In this document: positions 1-9,390 of the stretch, one piece after another
Numbering within the stretch: position 1 is the first letter of the stretch
Layout of the letters: the number at the start of each line of letters is the position of its first letter
DNA from: a virus
Virus record (IMG/VR): IMGVR_UViG_3300032157_000001
Coordinates: 124,001-188,000 of that record
Length of the DNA: 64,000 nucleotides
Reading direction: 5' to 3' (one strand)
Program-made: the position numbers and the translations under genes
The notes under the pieces: model-generated
The model's input: the letters and a program-made list of their open reading frames with translations, nothing else
Databases searched by the model: none
Told to the model about the DNA's origin: nothing

Positions 1-1
1 T

Positions 2-181
2 TATGGTAATAATACCCCACCAGATAGAGTTTGGAAAGAAGTATATGGTCTCAAAGACGGTAAAATGACACTCCTTGAGGTCATTAAAGGTACACATCAT
101 CAAGCGTATAATGTGTCGGAATCATTTGAATTTGATGATGAAAAAACATCAAAAACCCCCGCAAATAGTAGTGATTTATAG
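2..181 (+). CDS. C-terminal part of an unknown protein (cut by window edge)
   Basis: An open frame enters from the left edge and ends at the TAG at 179-181, giving about 59 residues. The tail reads as a mix of charged and aromatic residues (VWKEVYGLKDGK) followed by an acidic, Ser/Thr-rich end. No family is recognisable from this fragment. It lies directly upstream of the baseplate genes and is separated from them by a terminator, so it probably belongs to the preceding structural operon. Confidence 0.6.
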   Translation, partial: YGNNTPPDRVWKEVYGLKDGKMTLLEVIKGTHHQAYNVSESFEFDDEKTSKTPANSSDL

Positions 182-217
182 TAGTAGTTTATAGTTTCTC
201 GTTTTTTGTTTAGTTAG

Positions 218-243
218 AGTCCGTCAGCAATGATGGACTTTTT
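218..243 (+). terminator. Rho-independent terminator before the baseplate operon
   Basis: Arms AGTCCGTCA (218-226) and TGATGGACT (231-239) pair over 9 bp with one G-T wobble, close on a GCAA tetraloop and are followed by a T run. It ends the partial upstream gene and stands about 10 nt before the GTATTTAT box at 254. Confidence 0.75.
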
Positions 244-253
244 CATTTGTGCG

Positions 254-261
254 GTATTTAT
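254..261 (+). promoter_or_regulatory. GTATTTAT box (putative late promoter) for gp25-like gene
   Basis: The octamer GTATTTAT followed by T sits 12 nt before the ATG at 274 and just after a terminator. The same octamer recurs before many other transcription units in the window. Confidence 0.65.
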
Positions 262-273
262 TACAAACCGAAA

Positions 274-672
274 ATGAAGTCAATAAACATCAAATTTCCG
301 CTAGAAGACGACAAAGAGAAAAACAATTTGTTTGCGTTGAACTATGTGACAAAGAATGCTTTGGTGTCTGATTTAAAGCTCCTTCTCTACACAAAGAAGG
401 GTCAAAGATACTACATGCCCGATTTCGGGACGAATCTTGAAAAATTCCTCTTTCAACCACAAGATAATACAACTGAAGAACAAATCATCGCAGACCTAAG
501 ACAAGCAGTTAGAGACTACATGCCCGAAATAACAATAGCAAAGGTTCAATTCTTTACAAATGAAGATGAAAGCTATAAAGAACTTGAGGATAATGAATTG
601 AGACTCCTGATCAACTTCACTTATGCTGATGATGTGTTCTCAGATAGCGGTACAATAGAACTTGCATTTTAA
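274..672 (+). CDS. Baseplate wedge protein, GPW/gp25 family
   Basis: This 132-residue protein has the size and the central motif of the gp25/GpW lysozyme-like baseplate family: a G-x-R-x-x-x-P-D-F-G-T-N-L segment at about residues 43-55 followed by an F-x-F-x-P-like stretch. In contractile phages this small subunit ties the sheath-initiating ring to the baseplate wedge. The in-frame GTG at 247 lies upstream of, and reads across, the GTATTTAT promoter box, so the ATG at 274 is the better start. The gp6-like gene follows after 11 nt, which is the usual gp25-gp6 neighbourhood and supports the call. Seen: motif and context; known: family role in T4; inferred: same role here. Confidence 0.85.
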   Translation: MKSINIKFPLEDDKEKNNLFALNYVTKNALVSDLKLLLYTKKGQRYYMPDFGTNLEKFLFQPQDNTTEEQIIADLRQAVRDYMPEITIAKVQFFTNEDESYKELEDNELRLLINFTYADDVFSDSGTIELAF

Positions 673-683
673 AATTAAACCAT

Positions 684-2543
684 ATGGCAACAGATAATCC
701 AGTATCATATAACAAACGCACTTTTACAGAAATCCGTGACGAATTGATCACGTACATAAAGAATGCGTATCCAGATACGTTCCAAGACTTTACAGACTCA
801 AGCGTTGGGTCATTGCTCATCGATTTGAATGCGGGTGTTGGTAACAACTTATCTGTGAATACAGACAGAGCGTTCCAAGAAACTCAATTGGATTTCGCAC
901 AACAGAACGACTCTATCCTTGGAATAGCAAAAAATTTGGGTTTTAACATTCCCGGTAAGCGTTCTTCAGTAACTGTTGTTGATTTTTCTGTACAAGTACC
1001 AGCACGTGGTGATAGACCAGACTCTAACTATCTTCCGGTACTGGCCTCTGGTGCTCAGGTTGTCGGTGGTGGTAAAATATTTGAAACCTCTAGCGTTATA
1101 GACTGGAACTCAGATTTCAGCGCACTCGGTGATCCAAACAAAACAGAATTACCTCTTTATGATGGTAATGGTATTATACAAGGGTATCAAGTAACCAAAA
1201 GAGAGGTTGTTATTAATGGTGCTACCAGTATCTTCAAGAAAATTATAAAAGACACCGAGAGTGTTCCATTCTATGAGTTAACTCTTCCCGATAACAACGT
1301 AATTGAGATCGTTAGTGTAATTTCGTTGGTTGGAACAAACTTCTCTGGTAATCCACCAGACGAAGATTTTTTGAATCCAGAGTATCAGTACTATGAAGTG
1401 GATTACTTGGCACAACAGCGTGTTTTTGTTGATGATCCGAACGGAGGGTCAACTTCTTCAACTACCGGTAATACATCCATGAAGGCTGGTAGATGGATTG
1501 ATGTAACTAAGAAATTTGTGAAGGAATTTACCAGTAATGGATTTTGTAAATTAATTTTTGGTGGTGGTAACGGAGACCTTGACATATTCAAGACCGGTAT
1601 GGCTGATGTTGGTGTTACAAATCAGCAATTTTTAAATAACTACTTACTTAACACCTCTTTGGGCGAACAACTTAAAAAGGGTAACACATTATTCGTGAAA
1701 TATAGAACCGGTGGTGGAGTAACATCTAACATTGGTGCCAACAGTCTAACTGCGCTAGGTAATATCACCCTCACAGTTAATGGCCCACGTGCTGACTTCA
1801 ATAACACCGTAACAAGAAGTTTGAGAGTCAACAACCCAATCCCTGCGATTGGTGGTAATGACGGGTTGTCGATCAGTCAAATTCGTAACTTGGTAAGATA
1901 TAACTTCAGTGCTCAAGGAAGAGATGTTACAATCAAGGATTACTTATTCCAAGTATTCAAAATGCCGGGTAAATATGGTTCTCCTTTTAGAGCAAATGCT
2001 TTCAAAGAAAACAACAAGGTTGTTATTTCGATTTTAGGGTTGGGTAGTGATGGTAAGCTTAATAACACCAGCAATAGTCTGCTTAAGGAGAATATTGCAG
2101 AATACTTAAGTGGGTATAGAATGGTCAATGACTACATCGAAGTGAGAGATGGGAAGATATTCAATCTTTCGTTCGACGTTGATCTATTTGTGTCTGACTC
2201 TGTGAATCAGGGAGAATTAGCCAATAACGTAATCAACACCGTGGCTGATTATTTTGATGTTAATGCAGAGCAGATGAATGAAGATATATTTTTGGGTGAT
2301 CTCCAAAACAGCATCAACGATATTAATGGTGTTATAAATATATTGAGCATCAAAGTTTATAATAAAGTGGGGAATGGTTACTCTTTGAATCAGATTGAGC
2401 AGGAATATCTTAATGAAGACACCAGAGAGATTAAATTGATTAACAATACGGTCTATAGTGTTGAAGATTCACTATTTGAGATTAAATATCCAGATCGTGA
2501 CATCAGAGTATATCTTCGTAAGAAGACTGACTTGTTCGTATAA
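684..2543 (+). CDS. Baseplate wedge protein, gp6/J-like
   Basis: The 619-residue product starts with a region typical of baseplate J/gp6 proteins: an N-terminal helix pair (RDELITYIKNAYPDTF), then DSSVGSLLIDLNAGVGN, a run of helices listing earlier subunits (QNDSILGIAKNLGF) and a beta-rich middle. It ends with a SxxNDI-like wedge region and a long beta domain. gp6-type proteins dimerise to form the inner ring of the baseplate. Start ATG at 684. Its last base is the A of the next ATG, so translation is coupled to the 2543 gene. Length agrees with T4 gp6. The call rests on the N-terminal pattern and on the gp25-like gene before it. Confidence 0.8.
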   Translation: MATDNPVSYNKRTFTEIRDELITYIKNAYPDTFQDFTDSSVGSLLIDLNAGVGNNLSVNTDRAFQETQLDFAQQNDSILGIAKNLGFNIPGKRSSVTVVDFSVQVPARGDRPDSNYLPVLASGAQVVGGGKIFETSSVIDWNSDFSALGDPNKTELPLYDGNGIIQGYQVTKREVVINGATSIFKKIIKDTESVPFYELTLPDNNVIEIVSVISLVGTNFSGNPPDEDFLNPEYQYYEVDYLAQQRVFVDDPNGGSTSSTTGNTSMKAGRWIDVTKKFVKEFTSNGFCKLIFGGGNGDLDIFKTGMADVGVTNQQFLNNYLLNTSLGEQLKKGNTLFVKYRTGGGVTSNIGANSLTALGNITLTVNGPRADFNNTVTRSLRVNNPIPAIGGNDGLSISQIRNLVRYNFSAQGRDVTIKDYLFQVFKMPGKYGSPFRANAFKENNKVVISILGLGSDGKLNNTSNSLLKENIAEYLSGYRMVNDYIEVRDGKIFNLSFDVDLFVSDSVNQGELANNVINTVADYFDVNAEQMNEDIFLGDLQNSINDINGVINILSIKVYNKVGNGYSLNQIEQEYLNEDTREIKLINNTVYSVEDSLFEIKYPDRDIRVYLRKKTDLFV

Positions 2544-3382
2544 TGATCAAAAAAACGATCCAAATAATTAGTGGCAGTACTGGCACGACTATTGGTGGCG
2601 TGGCTCAGAATAGACTTTGGGAAATCATAAGAAATCCTGATCGTGATACTCCATTATCTTTGGGTGAGAGATATTACACCACAACCTCATTGATGAGTGA
2701 TGGGTTGTTGTTGTCTGGTACGACCACAGGTGCTACAGCCTCAACGTATACATATTTTATTGGTGGGGCTAAATATATCACACAAATTGTCGGAAGTGTC
2801 ACCGCAACCACCTTCTCCACAAATACCCTTGAATCATTTAATATTAAATTGGGTCTTACGTCAAGAGCAAAGGATTGGGGATGGTTTGACAGTATAACGG
2901 GTGTTACCACGGGTAGTACTGCGGGTGCAACTTATTTGGTCACGGGCACATCCTCAAGCAGGTTGTCTGAATTAAGAAAATACACGGTTAGTGGTACTGT
3001 TTCACAATTATATTTCACATCAACAGGAGCAACGACAGATGGTGTAAATGTGGCCTTAAGCACGGGCACAACTTTTGTTTATTATCTTGGTGGCCTTACA
3101 TATAAGGATGAGGTTGTTGGTACTGGAACCACGACAATTTTTACCTACATATCATCAGGTACGACCGATCCAAATAACTTTATTACTGGTGGTACTTTCC
3201 TAATAAAGCTCGAATCTAAGCAGAACGTCATAGACAATCCATTTATTAACTCAGATGTATTTATTGTAAGACAAGAAATACCCGTTTTTGAGCAGTCTGT
3301 TAGACTTAGAGGCGTTAACAGTTTAAATGATGTGTTAATATACGGTGGTGGGAATTATTTTACGATTTACGAGAATACATAA
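2543..3382 (+). CDS. Ser/Thr/Gly-rich putative baseplate or tail protein
   Basis: The 279-residue product is dominated by short beta-strand-like segments separated by S-G-T-T-T-G turns (for example residues 55-70, 120-140 and 180-205), a composition typical of phage tail and fibre proteins. The C-terminal 60 residues are more ordinary (QSVRLRGVNSLNDVLIYGGG). No family is recognised. It starts on an ATG overlapping the stop of the gp6-like gene and is followed after 3 nt by another unknown tail gene, so it is almost certainly a virion component. A GTATTTAT octamer inside it at 3257-3264 is not followed by a gene start. Confidence 0.6.
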   Translation: MIKKTIQIISGSTGTTIGGVAQNRLWEIIRNPDRDTPLSLGERYYTTTSLMSDGLLLSGTTTGATASTYTYFIGGAKYITQIVGSVTATTFSTNTLESFNIKLGLTSRAKDWGWFDSITGVTTGSTAGATYLVTGTSSSRLSELRKYTVSGTVSQLYFTSTGATTDGVNVALSTGTTFVYYLGGLTYKDEVVGTGTTTIFTYISSGTTDPNNFITGGTFLIKLESKQNVIDNPFINSDVFIVRQEIPVFEQSVRLRGVNSLNDVLIYGGGNYFTIYENT

Positions 3383-3385
3383 AAA

Positions 3386-4300
3386 GTGGCAACTGGAACC
3401 TTTGGTAATATCCGTCCTTCTGACATCAACATAAGCGATCTTGATGTGTTCTATTCTTTTGTACCGAACAGAAACACCATTTCGAATACTTTCTTTAGAT
3501 TGGTTTCAACGGATGTGTTGAGTGAAGTTAAGATTCCTCAAGATGAACAAACCTCTGGTGAGGAAAATTTGCTTGAAGGAATTTATAACCTTAAGTTACC
3601 CGCAACGGTTTTCAATCAAATTGGCATCTACACCATCTACATCAGACCAAAAGTTATTCGTATAACAATTGTGGATTGTGGAGTTCTATCTTCAATTCCA
3701 ACCATTAAAGGTATCGTATTAAATTCTTCAGATTTGCCAACTGATTTGACTGCAAACAATGCATTACAAGGCTACAAAATTGAGTATATTGAAAGCGATG
3801 GTAGCAAAGTTAGAAATACTGTGCGTTATGTGACGACAGCAAACAAGGCAATTCCCGTAACAGAAAATATTGGTAATACAAGTCAGACTGCAGTTAGATA
3901 CAGATTTGATGATGCTGGAAATCTTCTGTTTTTGCAAGTAACACCAAGCAGCGCATCAAACGTGAAACCAAACGTAAATCCATTCATTGGAACTCCGGGT
4001 CAGACAATATTGATCTCAAATACTAACGTAAAACCAGAGGTTATCGAAGTTGAAATGGTTGAAAATACCATCGATACCGTTATTGATTATGTTGGTGGTG
4101 AGCAGATTAAGGATGTCGACAACGGTATCTTGACCAATTATGATAAGGATAGAAATATCATAGGTCAGTCAGACTTATTCGAAATCAAAGACGACTTTAC
4201 TGGTACTTCATTATTCGAAGTTAAGCAGAAAAGAACGACAATAGACACCTCACAAACTTTCGAGAACGTACTTAAAGATGTAGACGGAAATACTGCATAA
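3386..4300 (+). CDS. Putative baseplate/tail structural protein
   Basis: A 304-residue protein of unknown family. It opens with MATGTFGNIRPSDINISDLDVFYSF, then a beta-rich region with LEGIYNLKLPATVFNQIGIY and IYIRPKVIRI, suggesting an immunoglobulin-like or beta-sandwich domain. The start is a GTG at 3386, three bases after the previous stop; no nearby ATG gives the same domain. A terminator hairpin begins at its stop codon. The position between gp6-like and gp7/tail-P2-I-like genes makes a wedge or baseplate-periphery role likely, but this is inference from context only. Confidence 0.55.
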   Translation: MATGTFGNIRPSDINISDLDVFYSFVPNRNTISNTFFRLVSTDVLSEVKIPQDEQTSGEENLLEGIYNLKLPATVFNQIGIYTIYIRPKVIRITIVDCGVLSSIPTIKGIVLNSSDLPTDLTANNALQGYKIEYIESDGSKVRNTVRYVTTANKAIPVTENIGNTSQTAVRYRFDDAGNLLFLQVTPSSASNVKPNVNPFIGTPGQTILISNTNVKPEVIEVEMVENTIDTVIDYVGGEQIKDVDNGILTNYDKDRNIIGQSDLFEIKDDFTGTSLFEVKQKRTTIDTSQTFENVLKDVDGNTA

Positions 4301-4318
4301 AAACAGCCCTCCTGTTTT
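4300..4318 (+). terminator. Hairpin terminator after 3386 gene
   Basis: Arms AAAACAG and CTGTTTT flank a CCCTC loop directly after the TAA stop. The T run is short and the following bases are mostly A, so strength is uncertain. A GTATTTAT promoter box follows at 4329. Confidence 0.55.
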
Positions 4319-4328
4319 AAAAAAATGC

Positions 4329-4336
4329 GTATTTAT
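4329..4336 (+). promoter_or_regulatory. GTATTTAT box (putative late promoter)
   Basis: The octamer lies between the hairpin at 4300-4318 and the TTG start at 4353, 16 nt before it. Confidence 0.65.
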
Positions 4337-4352
4337 ATTAAATTCAACTACA

Positions 4353-7300
4353 TTGGGTAAGGTAAAAGTCATTAATCGAAGACAAGGTTCTGATCTCATT
4401 GGTGCAAACTTTAGAAACGTTGCATCGGAGACTGTATTCACTTTCGGCAGATTCACTGTTGATACAAATTTTGCCGTTAGAAGAATTCGTAATTATGGCG
4501 ACACATTAAGCTCTTTTGTCACCCCAATCACCCTAGAAACACTTAATATTAATGAAACCGATTCGAAGTTAATCTACAACTACAACCAAGAAGTTGTGTT
4601 GAATTTCGATAAGTCTGATCTCACAGCATATGCTAGATTTGGATCATTGAGCGAGTCACTTCGTGTTGCTGTTGAAAACATTATCATTAAATTCCCCGCA
4701 AGCGTATATGTAACGTTCCAAATATCGTCATTTGTGAACTTGATGAGTGTCACAAACTACTCATACGATGTTACAAAAGACACAGCACTATTTACCATTC
4801 CATATCCGGCTTTGGTGAATAAATTTGGAATTGTGATGAATCAAGGTAACAACCAAATTCCTCAAGATGATCCGATAAGAAATTTAAATCTCTCATATCC
4901 AGAATACATAATTTGGAGAGAAGAAAATCCATCCGGAGATACTTTTGAAATCATTGAGTATACCGGTTACACCCAAACATATCCGTTTGTTAATGTAAAA
5001 GTAAAGGGAGACCCATTCCCTGAATTGTCTGCATCAACACAAGGTCAATTCAATTACCACATAAAACCAAAACCTCTATACTACAACAAATTCATAAAGA
5101 ATTTGCCAGCATTAGAGGCGTACATGCTCAACACAAAACTTCCGAAAGGGTATCAAACCGAATTTCAAACCCCTACTGAGCTTGAAGATGGTAGTGTGAG
5201 CTACAACCAACAATTAATTGTTTGGCCAGCGGGTGATGGATACAACATTGATATAGCCGGTTACAATTACGATTTATTTCTTAATCAACTAGGATCAATT
5301 GGTTCTTTGTTTGATCAATTTAAATCTGATCTTATAGCAAGAATGCTTGTGCCGGAATCCATGATGGAAAACGACAACACTGATGAAGGTAAGGTACAAA
5401 AACTGTTAAGAATCTACGGTAAAACATTTGACAATATAAAATTGTACATTGATGCTATCGTTACAATCAATAAACTTTCTTACAACAAAAATAAGAACAT
5501 ACCTGACATACTTGTAAAAAACTTTGCAAGAACATTAGGGTGGGATGTTACCACTTTGGTTGCGGATGACGATCTTCTTGATAGTTTTTTTTCAACACAA
5601 GCAAAAACATCCACAGACCTTTTACCACCAGAAGTGGATATTGAATTGTGGAGAAGAATTTTAATAAACACAAATTACCTCTTCAAAACCAAAGGAACTA
5701 GAGAAGCAATCAAGACTATGTTTCTTATGGTTGGTATTCCTGATCCTTTTATCAACATTAGTGAATACGTCTATACTGTAAGTGGAAAAATTGACCCAAA
5801 TACCGTTACTGTAAGTCTAGCAGACCTACCTTCAGCCTCATTGCCATATAACAGCCTAGGTAATCCGGTTGCCCCAAAAGAAACCAAATCATTCTACTTC
5901 CAAATTAGTGGTAGTACGGATTCTGGTCAGGCATACATGGATAATTTCAGAAACGTTGGTTTTGTTTTAAACCGCACCAATGATAATAAAAAATCTTGGG
6001 TTAAGGCAGGTACTGTCGAAAGAGTTCATTATACCACTCCAAATTATTATCAGGTTGATAGTGATTTGGTACTGAACACAAAAGAAGTTGATGTTACTTT
6101 AGATATTGCACGTGGTATCGAATATGACGTGTATAAATATAACGTGGAGAACAATTTCCCGTTAACAAGTAGTGGAGTAACAGAACCATATCTTTATATC
6201 AACATCCCGTTCACCTATGGTGCGTCTGCAAACACATTCACAATACCGGAAGTACCACAAGGTGATATACAACTCAACTTTAATGGTGTTACGTTAGTTA
6301 GAGGAACATTAAGTGGTGACACTGCAGCAACTGCTGACTACTACATAAATCCATTCAACAGTCAGCAAGCAATTTTATTTAGTGGTGTCGCTCAAACATA
6401 TACTAATGGGTATAAAGACATCATAACGTTGACTTATGGGAAAGATCAGTCTTCTGGTGGAACATACAATCAGGTAGACTATGTTGTTACAAGAGCAACA
6501 TCAAATCCGGGTGGTATAAGTATACCTTTGCTTGAACAACCATTAGGTGAAGTTCAGTTAGTTGTAAATGGTGTAACACTTACAAAAAGTAGTTCATTGT
6601 TTACTGGTGACTATGTTATCAATCCGGGCAATCCTTTGGAGATATTGATTGTGAATAATTCTCTGAAGACATATTTGATTTCGAACCCTATCGTTACGAT
6701 ATGCTATATCAAATCACCAGCCTCTGAACCGATTTTGAAAAAATCTGAGGTGTTTAGAGTTGATAGCTTTTCGTCAGCGAAGTTTTATTTCAATGTTGGT
6801 ATTGGAAAATATGTCTATTTGTTAGATTATGAGCCACCAGACGTAAAGGCTGTCAAGATAGTTATAAATGGGTTTACCCTTCAAAATGGAACTGACTTTA
6901 CGTTGAATTTTTCAAATAGAAAACAAGTATATTTGAATACTTCATCTGTCGGTTTAGGGTACATCATAAACGCATTCTACGTAACCTCAACAGGAACAAC
7001 CACAGGAATAAATTTTGGTAATTACGTGTTGCCAAACATGTCTCAGATAAGTTTCTTGGAATACCTTGAAATTATCAACAGAAGACTTATCAACGTTAAA
7101 AATAGAAAAACGTTGAGTGATCACGAAGGTGGTATATATCCAACGGTTCAAAAAATTTACGAAGAGTATTTGAAGAGAGCTTATGCAGAAGCGCCTATAG
7201 TGCCGAGTCATGGATATACTTTTGGAACAGTATACCCATTCATCAATAGATTCAATTCATTCTTTCATAGATTTATTGAACAATTGTTGAGTGCAACAAT

Positions 7301-7979
7301 CATTCTGAAGAAGGGTGGGGTTCTTATTAGAAATACTGCATTTACTAGACAGAAATTTCCATATAGAAGAGGTGTTAACTTTGATCCATCATTGAACTAC
7401 TTAGGTGATGATGGAAGTGAATTTAGAAAAAAAGTACCGGAGTATGGAATTGATTTTGTGTGGTCAGGATTAACTTGTGTATATGTACCAGATACTGGAA
7501 CAACCACAACCACGACCACAACTTTAATTCCAACGGGGACAACAACCACCACTACAACAACAACGACTACGACCACAACGACTACGACAACCACTACTAC
7601 TACCACTTCGTTGCCAACGCATTTCCTTGAGGGTCAAATTGTTTTCAATGACACCGCAGGTACTGTAGATTATAGAGTTTATTTTGATGCTACAGTTGGT
7701 GATCACACAATCAATTTAAGTGCAGGGTCTATGGGTGCTGACTATGGAAGTTATGGTGGACTACCTCCATCTGGTAGTAATAACGTATATTGTGAAGTTG
7801 AAAAAGAGGATAGTGGTGGTATAGCTGTAGGTAATGTTACTATTGAGTGGTTTGTGAATGGTGCCTCTGTTAATATAGTAAATATAATTGCTGGTAATCC
7901 TGTTGCAACACAAGTCTATACGTTTATTGGATTAACCGGTGGTGAATCACTTAAAGTCGAAATCTTAGAAGAAGTTTAA
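4353..7979 (+). CDS. Large baseplate wedge-like protein with poly-Thr linker
   Basis: This 1208-residue protein probably forms the outer wedge. Around residues 330-480 it has a helical region ending in LWRRILINTNYLFKTKGT, a pattern seen in tail-protein-I-like and gp7-type subunits of contractile tails. The middle is beta-rich with repeated units (QxQLxxNGVTLxxGxxFxxDYxINP-like, near residues 640-690, 725-760 and 830-860). Near residue 1050 there are 8 consecutive Thr, a five-residue spacer and 23 more Thr, then a beta-sandwich-like domain of about 120 residues to the end. The Thr tracts use all four ACN codons. Start is TTG at 4353, placed 16 nt after a GTATTTAT box; no closer ATG is in frame. 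The terminal domain after the Thr linker could be an exposed receptor- or glycan-contacting module. Confidence 0.65.
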   Translation: MGKVKVINRRQGSDLIGANFRNVASETVFTFGRFTVDTNFAVRRIRNYGDTLSSFVTPITLETLNINETDSKLIYNYNQEVVLNFDKSDLTAYARFGSLSESLRVAVENIIIKFPASVYVTFQISSFVNLMSVTNYSYDVTKDTALFTIPYPALVNKFGIVMNQGNNQIPQDDPIRNLNLSYPEYIIWREENPSGDTFEIIEYTGYTQTYPFVNVKVKGDPFPELSASTQGQFNYHIKPKPLYYNKFIKNLPALEAYMLNTKLPKGYQTEFQTPTELEDGSVSYNQQLIVWPAGDGYNIDIAGYNYDLFLNQLGSIGSLFDQFKSDLIARMLVPESMMENDNTDEGKVQKLLRIYGKTFDNIKLYIDAIVTINKLSYNKNKNIPDILVKNFARTLGWDVTTLVADDDLLDSFFSTQAKTSTDLLPPEVDIELWRRILINTNYLFKTKGTREAIKTMFLMVGIPDPFINISEYVYTVSGKIDPNTVTVSLADLPSASLPYNSLGNPVAPKETKSFYFQISGSTDSGQAYMDNFRNVGFVLNRTNDNKKSWVKAGTVERVHYTTPNYYQVDSDLVLNTKEVDVTLDIARGIEYDVYKYNVENNFPLTSSGVTEPYLYINIPFTYGASANTFTIPEVPQGDIQLNFNGVTLVRGTLSGDTAATADYYINPFNSQQAILFSGVAQTYTNGYKDIITLTYGKDQSSGGTYNQVDYVVTRATSNPGGISIPLLEQPLGEVQLVVNGVTLTKSSSLFTGDYVINPGNPLEILIVNNSLKTYLISNPIVTICYIKSPASEPILKKSEVFRVDSFSSAKFYFNVGIGKYVYLLDYEPPDVKAVKIVINGFTLQNGTDFTLNFSNRKQVYLNTSSVGLGYIINAFYVTSTGTTTGINFGNYVLPNMSQISFLEYLEIINRRLINVKNRKTLSDHEGGIYPTVQKIYEEYLKRAYAEAPIVPSHGYTFGTVYPFINRFNSFFHRFIEQLLSATIILKKGGVLIRNTAFTRQKFPYRRGVNFDPSLNYLGDDGSEFRKKVPEYGIDFVWSGLTCVYVPDTGTTTTTTTTLIPTGTTTTTTTTTTTTTTTTTTTTTTTSLPTHFLEGQIVFNDTAGTVDYRVYFDATVGDHTINLSAGSMGADYGSYGGLPPSGSNNVYCEVEKEDSGGIAVGNVTIEWFVNGASVNIVNIIAGNPVATQVYTFIGLTGGESLKVEILEEV
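7500..7607 (+). repeat. ACN codon tract encoding 8 + 23 threonines
   Basis: Bases 7500-7523 encode 8 Thr and 7539-7607 encode 23 Thr, separated by codons for Leu-Ile-Pro-Thr-Gly. ACA, ACC, ACG and ACT are mixed without a simple period, so the tract is conserved at the protein level rather than being a plain trinucleotide microsatellite. The reverse strand reads as a spurious poly-Val frame. Confidence 0.9.
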
Positions 7980-7980
7980 A

Positions 7981-9390
7981 ATGGCACAGGACGGCGCATT
8001 TAGAAGAGCACTCATAATAAAAACGACAACAACAGAAACTGTCGATTTCTTTGGTAATATCATTATTGATACTATAACGGATTACTATGACTTAAAAGAT
8101 GCGTTTTCTGGTACAAGCACAATTACGAACAATCCTATTACATATCCGTTAATTAACGAGTCACAATTAGCAACAATGTCTGATCTTGACTATGACACAA
8201 GACGTGATGATTTTCTTTATAATTTACCAACTATAACTCCATTACAAATAAGTGGATTGACAACAGGTTCTACTGGTATTGATTTATTTGAATGTCCTAT
8301 ATCGACAACAACTACAACAACTACCACTACGACCACGACTACAACAACTACCACTACGACCACAACAGTTGCCCCCGTATTCTTCTGGATAACAAAAGAC
8401 AAAAATGGTATTGTGGAGAGATCAAGTAATGGTGGGGTAACTTGGGTGGATAAGTCAATACCTCCGATTATGATAACTCCGGGTATTAGCGGATTAAATC
8501 TTATTGACATGCGTTTTGTGGGTCAGGTTGGATATTACTTGGGCAGATATAGAACAGGAGGATTTGTGGATATAGCACAACTATTTAAAACTGTGGATGG
8601 TGGCGACACATGGACTGATGTCTCTGCGGGACTAGCATTTATTGGTGGTATTGGTGTACTCTCGTTGTTGACAATGTTTGTTGTAGATGCAAACACTATT
8701 TGGATAGGAACATCGTTAAGCGAAACATTGGTCTACAAAAGCATCGATGGTGGAACAACATTCTCTTCGTTTGTTAAGACCGCATACATGTTTATTAATA
8801 AGTATGAATTCCAATCACCAACTGTTGCATATGCAATTAATCAAAGTCCAATAATTGGCGGCAGCGTTCCTGTTGCAAAATCGTCTGTTGGGGGATTTGC
8901 ATTGGCTGCAACTCCTGCAGCAATATCATCTGCCTTTGACATAGGGGTGTTGGGCAATACCGTCATCGTGGCTGGTGGTACAACAATCATCAAATCTACG
9001 AATGCGGGAGCATCATTTGGCGATCCAATCAATTTACCTGAGCCTAGTTTCTTTATATTTGGATTAAAATATTTATCTGATGGTGTTCTTATAGCGTGTG
9101 GTATTAGTGGTGATGGACTAAACAACAAAATCGCAAGATCGGTTGATGGCGGGTTGAACTGGACGATAACAACAATGGTAATAACTCCCGCAACCGGAGT
9201 TGTACAAAGTTTACCAAACAATAAAGTAATTGAATTCCAAGATAACAATAATGGGGCAATCATATTGTCAAATGGAACGTTGACAAACATATGGTACACT
9301 GTTGATGGTGGGTTGAATTGGATTGTTAGTCCAACAACTTTAGGTAATAATGCCAAAAGCATAAGTACCGCAAGAAATCCTTTGGTATAA
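7981..9390 (+). CDS. Tail protein: poly-Thr linker plus Asp-box (BNR) beta-propeller
   Basis: The 469-residue product has three parts. Residues 1-108 form an N-terminal domain that probably anchors it to the virion. Residues 109-129 are 21 consecutive Thr. The rest carries repeated Asp-box motifs of the S-x-D-G-G-x-x-W/F type: SSNGGVTW, TVDGGDTW, SIDGGTTF, SVDGGLNW and TVDGGLNW, spaced 50-100 residues apart. Such repeats build sialidase/YCF48-like beta-propellers, which in phages often bind or cleave surface glycans; catalytic sialidase residues were not identified, so binding is the safer guess. ATG one base after the preceding stop. The two glycosyltransferase-like genes follow with a 1-base overlap. 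Confidence 0.7.
   Translation: MAQDGAFRRALIIKTTTTETVDFFGNIIIDTITDYYDLKDAFSGTSTITNNPITYPLINESQLATMSDLDYDTRRDDFLYNLPTITPLQISGLTTGSTGIDLFECPISTTTTTTTTTTTTTTTTTTTTTVAPVFFWITKDKNGIVERSSNGGVTWVDKSIPPIMITPGISGLNLIDMRFVGQVGYYLGRYRTGGFVDIAQLFKTVDGGDTWTDVSAGLAFIGGIGVLSLLTMFVVDANTIWIGTSLSETLVYKSIDGGTTFSSFVKTAYMFINKYEFQSPTVAYAINQSPIIGGSVPVAKSSVGGFALAATPAAISSAFDIGVLGNTVIVAGGTTIIKSTNAGASFGDPINLPEPSFFIFGLKYLSDGVLIACGISGDGLNNKIARSVDGGLNWTITTMVITPATGVVQSLPNNKVIEFQDNNNGAIILSNGTLTNIWYTVDGGLNWIVSPTTLGNNAKSISTARNPLV
8305..8367 (+). repeat. ACN tract encoding 21 threonines, built from a duplicated 27-bp unit
   Basis: Codons at 8311-8337 and 8338-8364 are the same nine-codon series apart from one third-position G/A change, showing growth by tandem duplication of 27 bp. 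All four Thr codons occur. Confidence 0.9.

Noticed and set aside
3257-3264. GTATTTAT inside a structural gene
   Set aside because: No gene start follows within the usual distance; likely chance in AT-rich sequence.
7397-7606. Poly-valine open frame on the - strand
   Set aside because: Mirror of the ACN threonine tract; a composition shadow with no start or promoter.
7500-7607. Simple trinucleotide microsatellite
   Set aside because: All four Thr codons are mixed irregularly, so it is a coding tract rather than slippage of a single unit.
8841-9362. 173-residue open frame on the - strand
   Set aside because: Lies fully inside the Asp-box tail gene, has no promoter and looks like a reverse-frame shadow.
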